From Photorhabdus australis DSM 17609 (GTDB lineage: Bacteria; Pseudomonadota; Gammaproteobacteria; Enterobacterales; Enterobacteriaceae): a DNA stretch of 64,000 bases. The stretch covers positions 1 through 64,000 of the forward strand of contig NZ_JONO01000007.1 in NCBI RefSeq assembly GCF_000711895.1. The letters run 5' to 3'. Below the pieces are notes generated by a model, which worked only from the letters and a program-made list of their open reading frames with translations, searched no databases and was not told the origin of the DNA. Of the stretch, positions 58,549-64,000 are shown piece after piece. Positions within the stretch are counted from its first letter, which is position 1. Each line of letters starts with the position of its first letter. The position numbers and the translations under genes were made by a program.

Positions 58549-58871
58549 ATGTAATTTTCTCCCACGATTAAGTTATCAGCACCCTATTTTCCCAGAGAAT
58601 ATATAGAATAAAATTTTCAATTCTCCATTTATTTCACTATTACTTCTCTATAATGAATAAAAAATAATAAAATTATCCTTATTTAACATAATATTACATT
58701 AAAAACCCTGATCAGATCACACATTAAAATCAATGTTTCTAATTTTATTGAAAACGGAATAAATATTTCGTATAACAAGAATACAACAACAACCCGGGTT
58801 AACTGACAACAGGCAAGAACTTACTGTAAACAATAGACAATCTGTCAACTTCCATTCGGAGAAACACAGCT
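58549..58871. other. Promoter region of the second iol unit
   Basis: About 320 bp of AT-rich DNA with no gene; carries the operator-like palindrome at 58755-58770. Confidence 0.5.
58755..58770. promoter_or_regulatory. Putative IolR operator before second dehydrogenase
   Basis: 'CGGAATAAATATTTCG' (GGAA-N6-TTTC), 102 bp before the start at 58872; third member of the shared motif. Confidence 0.68.
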
Positions 58872-60005
58872 ATGAAAGAGATTCGTATCGGCTTAATCGG
58901 TACTGGTTACATCGGGCGGACACATGCAATTGCGTATGCGCAGGCTCCTACTGTTTTCCCTCTGAAAGGCAGGTTAGTTCGTGACATGGTAGCGGAAGTT
59001 TCCGCTGAATTTGCAGCAAAACAATCTGAAATATTAGGCTTTCGGCGTTTTACCGATAATTGGCACGAACTAGTTGCAGATCCTGAGATTGATATTGTTG
59101 ATATCTGTTCACCAAATTTTCTTCACAAAGAGATGGCTCTCGAAGCAATCAAACACGGTAAACACGTTTATTGCGAAAAACCACTGGCACTGAATTCAGC
59201 TGATGCAAAACTCATGGTCGAAGCAGCCCAAAAAGCCGGAGTAAAGACACTAGTAGGATTTAACTATGTAAAAAATCCTACGTCACAACTGGCCAAAGAG
59301 ATCATTGCAAACGGAGAAATTGGCGAAATCATTCACTTCTATGGCACTCATAACGAGGACTATATGGCCAATCCACACAGCCCTATCCACTGGCACTGTT
59401 TCAAAGATCAAGCAGGATTAGGTGCGTTGGGCGATCTTGCAGCTCATATCATTAACATGGCGCAATATCTGGTCGGTGATATCCAAATTGTTTGTGCAGA
59501 CATGGCAACTGTCATCAAAGAACGACCAGAAAAAATAGGTTCCAGCATGATGGTTACGGTAGAAAACGAAGATCAGGCACATGCTATGGTACGTTTCAGC
59601 AGCGGAGCAATGGGTATTATTGAAACTTCACGAGTTGCCTGTGGCCGGAAAATGGGCTTGAGCTATATCATCACAGGAACAAAAGGCACTTTAAGTTTCA
59701 CCCAGGAAAGAATGGCTGAATTGAAACTTTATCGCCATGATGACCCTATAAATCGTCAAGGGTTTAAAACTATTCTTGTTGGTCCAGAACATCCTGACTA
59801 CGCACCATTCTGTCACGGTGCCGGTCACGGCATTGGCTTCAATGATCAAAAAACAGTGGAAATCAGGGACTTGATTAATGGCATCGCCAGCAATAAAGAG
59901 ATGTGGCCGGATTTCACTGAAGGTTGGAAAGTTTCACGCATTCTGGATGCCATTGCGCGTTCTTATAAAGAGCAACGTTGGGTGAATGTCACTGAAATCA
60001 ATTAA
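58872..60005 (+). CDS. Gfo/Idh/MocA oxidoreductase, probable inositol-isomer dehydrogenase
   Basis: A 377-aa NAD(P)-dependent dehydrogenase: IGLIGTGYIGRTHA at the N-terminus, catalytic Lys in YCEKPLAL (near 100), and D...H in GALGDLAAHIINMAQ (near 195-200), with the longer C-terminal beta domain. It is clearly different from the 328-aa iolG product in length and sequence. Such second dehydrogenases in iol clusters act on scyllo-inositol or D-chiro-inositol, or interconvert inososes. Which applies here is not decidable from sequence reading. Starts the unit that includes iolC, iolE and iolB. Confidence 0.85.
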   Translation: MKEIRIGLIGTGYIGRTHAIAYAQAPTVFPLKGRLVRDMVAEVSAEFAAKQSEILGFRRFTDNWHELVADPEIDIVDICSPNFLHKEMALEAIKHGKHVYCEKPLALNSADAKLMVEAAQKAGVKTLVGFNYVKNPTSQLAKEIIANGEIGEIIHFYGTHNEDYMANPHSPIHWHCFKDQAGLGALGDLAAHIINMAQYLVGDIQIVCADMATVIKERPEKIGSSMMVTVENEDQAHAMVRFSSGAMGIIETSRVACGRKMGLSYIITGTKGTLSFTQERMAELKLYRHDDPINRQGFKTILVGPEHPDYAPFCHGAGHGIGFNDQKTVEIRDLINGIASNKEMWPDFTEGWKVSRILDAIARSYKEQRWVNVTEIN

Positions 60006-60077
60006 ATTTCCTCGTCAACGCTCCTCCACCGGAGCACACATAGCAACACGTGATGTTGTACTCAGAAGGATTGTTCA

Positions 60078-61982
60078 ATGGACAAACAAAAAAAGTTTGA
60101 TGTCATTTGTATGGGAAGAATTGCCGTTGACCTTTATGGTCAGCAAATTGGGGCACGTCTGGAAGATATGGGAAGCTTCGCAAAATATCTTGGTGGTTCT
60201 TCCGGCAATGTTGCCTATGGTACCGCCCGCCAGGGACTTAAATCCTCCATGCTAGCCAGAGTCGGTGATGAGCATATGGGGCGTTTCCTTAGGGAAGAGT
60301 TGCAAAGTGTTGGCTGTGATACCAGCCATCTAATCACTGACAAAGAACGTCTTACCGCACTGGTAATTATGGGGATCAAAAATAAAACAACTTTTCCGCT
60401 GATCTTCTATCGTGATAATTGCGCCGATATGGCAATCACCCGTGATGATTTCAATGAAGAATACATTGCATCAGCCCGTTGTTTAGCAATCACCGGCACA
60501 CACCTTTCTCACCCCAATACCCGTGATGCCGTACTGACCGCCCTCAATTACGCCCGCAGTAATGGCGTCAAAACAGTTATTGATATTGATTATCGCCCTG
60601 TCCTTTGGGGGCTGACTTCTTTGGGAGACGGTGAAACCCGTTATATCGAATCAGGACCGGTGACAACTCAGTTACAGGAAGTGTTATCGCTGTTTGACCT
60701 GATTGTTGGAACAGAGGAAGAGTTTCACATCGCAGGTGGTTCGACAAATACTATCGAAGCACTACGCAATATCCGTAAGCTGACGGCTGCTGAACTGGTC
60801 TGTAAACGCGGGCCGTTGGGATGCTCTGTTTTTAACGCAGGAATTCCTGATGATCTGGATGATGGCATTACCGTACAGGGAATTCGGGTTGATGTACTCA
60901 ACGTGCTCGGTGCAGGAGATGCTTTTATGTCCGGCCTGTTACGCGGTTATCTTAATAATGAAAGTTGGGAAAAAGCCTGTACCTACGCTAATGCTTGTGG
61001 TGCATTAGTCGTCTCCCGTCATGGATGTGCTCCAGCAATGCCGGATAAAACAGAGCTTGATAACTATCTGTCACGAGCCAATCAGATGCTACGCCCTAAT
61101 TTAGATGAAACACTTAATCACCTTCACCGTATTGGTGCCCGTAAAAAGCAGTGGGATGAACTGTGTGTGATGGCATTTGACCACCGTATCCAATTTATTG
61201 AAATGGCCCGTCAAGCAAATGCCAGTATCAAACGTATTTCATCATTAAAACAACTTTTACTACGCGCCAGTCTGGAAGTTGCCGAAGAAGCCGGATTACA
61301 AGGGAAAGCAGGTCTGTTATGTGATGACACTTTTGGTCAAGATGTTTTAAACGAAATTACTGGTCAAGGTTGGTGGATAGGTCGCCCAATCGAGCTACCG
61401 GGCTCTCGTCCGCTTTGTCTGGAACATGGCAACATTGGTTCCCAACTTATTGACTGGCCACTGGAACACATTGTCAAATGTCTGGTGTTTTTCCATCCAG
61501 AAGATACTCACCCACTCCGTCAGGAACAAGAAGAAAAAATTCAAGAAATTTATGCCGCATGCTGTAAATCTGGTCACGAACTTTTACTGGAAGTGATTCT
61601 ACCTGCAGAAATGAAGCACTCGGATGAATTCTATATCCGCGCACTTAAGCGCTTTTATAACCTCGGAGTTAAACCGGATTGGTGGAAACTTCCCCCGCTC
61701 AGTGCCGATAGTTGGGACAGCATTAACTCTCTCATCCAACTGAGGGACCCCTATTGTCGTGGTGTCGTTATTCTTGGCCTTGATGCTCCACAAGAAGAAC
61801 TAGAAATAGGTTTCAATGCCACAGCAGGTAAACCTATCGTCAAAGGTTTTGCCGTTGGAAGAACCTTGTTCGGTCAACCATCCCTCCAATGGCTAAAAAA
61901 CGAGATCGACGATAACCGTTTGATCCAGAAGATAAAAACCAACTATCACAACCTGATTAGCCTATGGCGTCAGCGTGGATAG
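60078..61982 (+). CDS. iolC: IolC kinase fused to DUF2090 aldolase-like domain
   Basis: A 634-aa two-domain protein. Residues about 5-330 are a PfkB/ribokinase-type 5-dehydro-2-deoxygluconokinase: GGSSGNVAYGTARQG substrate loop and anion-hole/base GAGDAFMSG (near 280). Residues about 345-634 are the DUF2090 domain common in Gram-negative IolC fusions (MAFDHRIQF start, VKCLVFFHP, GFAVGRTLF end), thought to cleave 2-deoxy-5-keto-gluconate-6-phosphate to malonate semialdehyde and DHAP in place of a separate IolJ, which is not seen here. 72 bp after the second dehydrogenase. Confidence 0.93.
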   Translation: MDKQKKFDVICMGRIAVDLYGQQIGARLEDMGSFAKYLGGSSGNVAYGTARQGLKSSMLARVGDEHMGRFLREELQSVGCDTSHLITDKERLTALVIMGIKNKTTFPLIFYRDNCADMAITRDDFNEEYIASARCLAITGTHLSHPNTRDAVLTALNYARSNGVKTVIDIDYRPVLWGLTSLGDGETRYIESGPVTTQLQEVLSLFDLIVGTEEEFHIAGGSTNTIEALRNIRKLTAAELVCKRGPLGCSVFNAGIPDDLDDGITVQGIRVDVLNVLGAGDAFMSGLLRGYLNNESWEKACTYANACGALVVSRHGCAPAMPDKTELDNYLSRANQMLRPNLDETLNHLHRIGARKKQWDELCVMAFDHRIQFIEMARQANASIKRISSLKQLLLRASLEVAEEAGLQGKAGLLCDDTFGQDVLNEITGQGWWIGRPIELPGSRPLCLEHGNIGSQLIDWPLEHIVKCLVFFHPEDTHPLRQEQEEKIQEIYAACCKSGHELLLEVILPAEMKHSDEFYIRALKRFYNLGVKPDWWKLPPLSADSWDSINSLIQLRDPYCRGVVILGLDAPQEELEIGFNATAGKPIVKGFAVGRTLFGQPSLQWLKNEIDDNRLIQKIKTNYHNLISLWRQRG

Positions 61983-62021
61983 CAACATAACAAAATTATT
62001 TTATTCAACAGGAGCCCCATC

Positions 62022-62912
62022 ATGGCTGTTCAACTTGGTATCAACCCTCTGACCTGGACTAATGATGACTTACCCACTCTCGGCGCAGAAACCCCTCTGG
62101 AAACCTGCCTAACCGAAGGTCGTCAGGCTGGATTTGCTGGTTTTGAACTGGGTAATAAGTTCCCTCGTCAGGCCAGCATATTAGGCCCAATTCTTGCCGA
62201 ACACGATCTAAAACTGGTTTCTGGCTGGTATTCTGGCGAATTACTCACCCGTTCAGTCGCAGAAGAGATTCAAGCGGTACAATCTCATCTGACCCTACTG
62301 CACGAACTTGGGGCTAATGTCATGGTATTTGCTGAAGTGACAAATTGTATTCACGGCGATCAAAACAGACCCGTTCATCTTCGTCCTCAATTTCCGGCTG
62401 ATCGCTGGCAAGAATATGGTGAGAAATTGACTGAATTCGCCTGCTACACTCAAGAACAAGGTGTTCAGATTGCTTATCACCACCATATGGGAACCGTCAT
62501 TGAAACCGCGGAAGATGTTGATCATCTGATGGAAAATACCGGTGATGAAGTTGGATTACTACTGGATACCGGTCATCTGACATTTGCTGGTGCTAACCCT
62601 CTAACTGTTGCAGAACGCTGGGCAAAACGCATTAATCATGTTCACTGTAAAGACATCCGACCAGATGTACTTAATGATGTGAAAAACCGTAAAACCAGTT
62701 TCCTTGATGCTGTATTGAATGGTGTATTTACAGTGCCGGGGGATGGTTGCGTTGATTATGCCTCAATTTTTCAGGTACTGAAAAAGCACCATTATAACGG
62801 CTGGCTGGTGGTTGAAGCAGAACAAGATCCTGCGATTGCTCACCCATTCACCTACTCAACGATGGGTTATAACAATTTACATCAACTTGCCAGAAATGCA
62901 GGGTTACTTTAA
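62022..62912 (+). CDS. iolE: Inosose dehydratase IolE
   Basis: A 296-aa TIM-barrel protein of the AP-endonuclease-2/xylose-isomerase-like family. It dehydrates scyllo-inosose to the trihydroxycyclohexane-dione used by IolD. Landmarks: MAVQLGINPLTWTNDDLP start, AYHHHMGTVIETAEDV, LLLDTGHLTFAG and VHCKDIR metal-site segments, and EAEQDPAIAHP near the end. Ribosome binding site CAGGAG. 39 bp after iolC. Confidence 0.95.
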   Translation: MAVQLGINPLTWTNDDLPTLGAETPLETCLTEGRQAGFAGFELGNKFPRQASILGPILAEHDLKLVSGWYSGELLTRSVAEEIQAVQSHLTLLHELGANVMVFAEVTNCIHGDQNRPVHLRPQFPADRWQEYGEKLTEFACYTQEQGVQIAYHHHMGTVIETAEDVDHLMENTGDEVGLLLDTGHLTFAGANPLTVAERWAKRINHVHCKDIRPDVLNDVKNRKTSFLDAVLNGVFTVPGDGCVDYASIFQVLKKHHYNGWLVVEAEQDPAIAHPFTYSTMGYNNLHQLARNAGLL

Positions 62913-62959
62913 TTAGTCACTTATTTGACTCATGCAAAAGCGATACTGAGGTAAGTAAC

Positions 62960-63787
62960 ATGTCCAGATTATTATCAAAATATCATGTACCGGATCAGAA
63001 CAAACGAACTCAACATATCACGCCAGAATCGGCAAACTGGCGATATGTCCACTTTGATGTTTATGAATTGGCCTTAGGTGAAAAAGTCACATTACCCTCA
63101 TCAGAAAACGAAACCTGTCTGGTTTTAATTGCAGGAAAAGCCACAGTGACTACGCCACATCAGCAATTTGAGCATATTGGCAATCGTATGGAGCCATTTG
63201 AACGTAAAAAACCTTATGCCGTTTACATCACTGCAGGGGAATCTGTTGAAATTATTGCTGACACCGCTCTCGAATTAGCTGTATGCCAGGCACCGGGAAA
63301 AGGAAGTTATCCGACTCGACTGATTGCACCACAGGATATTGATGCAGAACAACGTGGAAACGGCTACAACCAGCGCTATGTTCACAACATCCTACCGGAC
63401 AATAAACCTGCTGATAGCTTGTTGGTAGTGGAAGTCTTTACCGACGAAGGCTGCACCAGTTCCTACCCTAGCCATAAACACGATACAGGCGATGAACCAC
63501 GAGAAACCTATCTGGAGGAAACCTACTACCACCGTCTGAACCCATCTCAAGGATTTTGCATGCAACGGGTCTATACCGATGACCGTTCACTGGATGAATC
63601 AATAGCTGTTTACAACAAGGATGTGGTAATGGTTCCCAAAGGCTATCATCCAGTGGCAACCATTGCTGGTTACGACAACTATTATCTCAATGTCATGGCA
63701 GGACCAACCCGCAAATGGTTATTTACCTGGGAAAAGGATCATCAATGGGTTAATAGTGAAGAATATGCTCAGAAGCACAAGAAATGA
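62960..63787 (+). CDS. iolB: 5-Deoxy-glucuronate isomerase IolB
   Basis: A 275-aa bicupin isomerase converting 5-deoxyglucuronate to 2-deoxy-5-keto-gluconate, the substrate of IolC. Metal-site segment TSSYPSHKHDTGDEPRETYLEE (landmark) with the His/Glu set, and KGYHPVATIAGYDNYYLNVMAG near the C-terminus, both typical of IolB. 47 bp after iolE; last gene of the cluster. With IolA, C, D, E, G and B present the pathway from inositol to acetyl-CoA and DHAP is complete within the window. Confidence 0.95.
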   Translation: MSRLLSKYHVPDQNKRTQHITPESANWRYVHFDVYELALGEKVTLPSSENETCLVLIAGKATVTTPHQQFEHIGNRMEPFERKKPYAVYITAGESVEIIADTALELAVCQAPGKGSYPTRLIAPQDIDAEQRGNGYNQRYVHNILPDNKPADSLLVVEVFTDEGCTSSYPSHKHDTGDEPRETYLEETYYHRLNPSQGFCMQRVYTDDRSLDESIAVYNKDVVMVPKGYHPVATIAGYDNYYLNVMAGPTRKWLFTWEKDHQWVNSEEYAQKHKK

Positions 63788-63832
63788 TGCATATTTAGAT
63801 GGAAGCATTTAGCGCATTCAATCGAGTGCGCT

Positions 63833-63852
63833 GCTGCCTGTACGGCAGTGAC
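63833..63852 (-). repeat. Solitary type I-F CRISPR-repeat-like sequence
   Basis: The - strand reads 'GTCACTGCCGTACAGGCAGC'. From memory the type I-F repeat begins GTTCACTGCCG-TACAGGCAGC, so this matches it except for one missing base near the 5' end; the stem CTGCC/GGCAG is kept. No second repeat, spacer array or cas gene is visible in the window, so it is not called an array. Confidence 0.5.
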
Positions 63853-63906
63853 GAAAAACCCCTCACAGGGCTGTATTTCATGTTTATTCTGTCTGTCAAA
63901 GAAGTG

Positions 63907-64000
63907 CTATAAGCCAAGCTCTGAGTGAGAACCAAGGCGGACGAGGCGCAATGTGTCCGCATCGGGTTTCTGATAAATCAGTATCAAGTCAGGTTTGATA
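63907..64000 (-). CDS. RelE/YafQ-type toxin, C-terminal part (cut by window end)
   Basis: The last 30 codons of a gene on the - strand, read in from position 63999 to a TAG at 63907-63909. They give IKPDLILIYQKPDADTLRL followed by VRLGSHSELGL. This ending, D-x-I-L-I-Y...LRLVRLGSHSELG, is typical of the YafQ branch of the RelE/ParE toxins (ribosome-dependent mRNA interferases), including the late conserved His. The start of the gene and any antitoxin lie beyond the window. Confidence 0.82.
   Translation of the reverse strand, partial: IKPDLILIYQKPDADTLRLVRLGSHSELGL

Noticed and set aside
63788..64000. A CRISPR array at the right edge
   Set aside because: Only one imperfect repeat is present and the following sequence is a toxin gene, so no array can be called.

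Overview
The window looks like a chromosomal segment of Photorhabdus (Morganellaceae, an insect-pathogenic nematode symbiont), close to P. luminescens/laumondii. Reasons: low GC, enterobacterial gene order around flhDC-che and pyrC-bssS-trhO-dinI-lpxL, many ERIC-type palindromes ('tatacccgtcatctttcaag ... ttgggtata'), and a glidobactin/luminmycin-type assembly line, a pathway known from Photorhabdus and Burkholderia. The species call is inference; no 16S gene is present.

1-20.8 kb: an AT-rich, gene-free 2.3 kb with two ERICs, then a five-gene + strand operon. It encodes a 2OG-Fe(II) amino-acid hydroxylase (glbB), a 4156-aa NRPS/PKS hybrid (glbC: C-A-T-C-A-T-KS-AT-DH-KR-T-TE), an MFS exporter (glbD), a C-A(Thr)-T NRPS (glbF) and a small NTF2-like protein, closed by a 14-bp-stem terminator. 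The expected product is a syrbactin proteasome inhibitor: fatty acyl-Thr, 4-hydroxylysine and 4-amino-2-pentenoate closed as a macrolactam.

20.9-33.4 kb: the motility and chemotaxis master block on the - strand, flhD-flhC, motA-motB-cheA-cheW, two chemoreceptors, cheR-cheB-cheY-cheZ. ERICs sit inside it (between cheW and the first receptor, and between cheB and cheY). A consensus FliA promoter lies before the first receptor and a perfect CRP site upstream of flhD.

33.4-38.4 kb: 1.6 kb of very AT-rich DNA, then a heavily decayed mgtB-like Mg2+ P-type ATPase (not previously obvious because no long ORF survives) downstream of an intact mgtC, then a csp gene.

38.9-50.6 kb: ylaC, three identical tRNA-Asn(GTT) genes each with its own promoter and an orphan 357-aa gene between the first two, pyrC, bssS, an RcsA-like regulator, trhO, dinI with a LexA box, lpxL, a POT peptide transporter, an IS110-family transposase remnant and a small exported protein.

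50.7-63.8 kb: a myo-inositol catabolic cluster: a divergent RpiR-type regulator (iolR), iolA-iolD, iolG, an SSS-family symporter, a second Gfo/Idh dehydrogenase, iolC (fused to a DUF2090 domain), iolE and iolB. Related palindromes upstream of three transcription units look like the operator. At the right edge are a single type I-F CRISPR-repeat-like sequence and the 3' end of a RelE/YafQ-type toxin gene.

The most notable items are the syrbactin locus, the mgtB fossil beside intact mgtC, the ERIC-within-ERIC insertion that records TA-targeted transposition, the unequal chemoreceptor pair, the orphan gene between tRNA-Asn copies, and the lone CRISPR-like repeat. I saw no clear evidence of a wholly new defence or mobile system.
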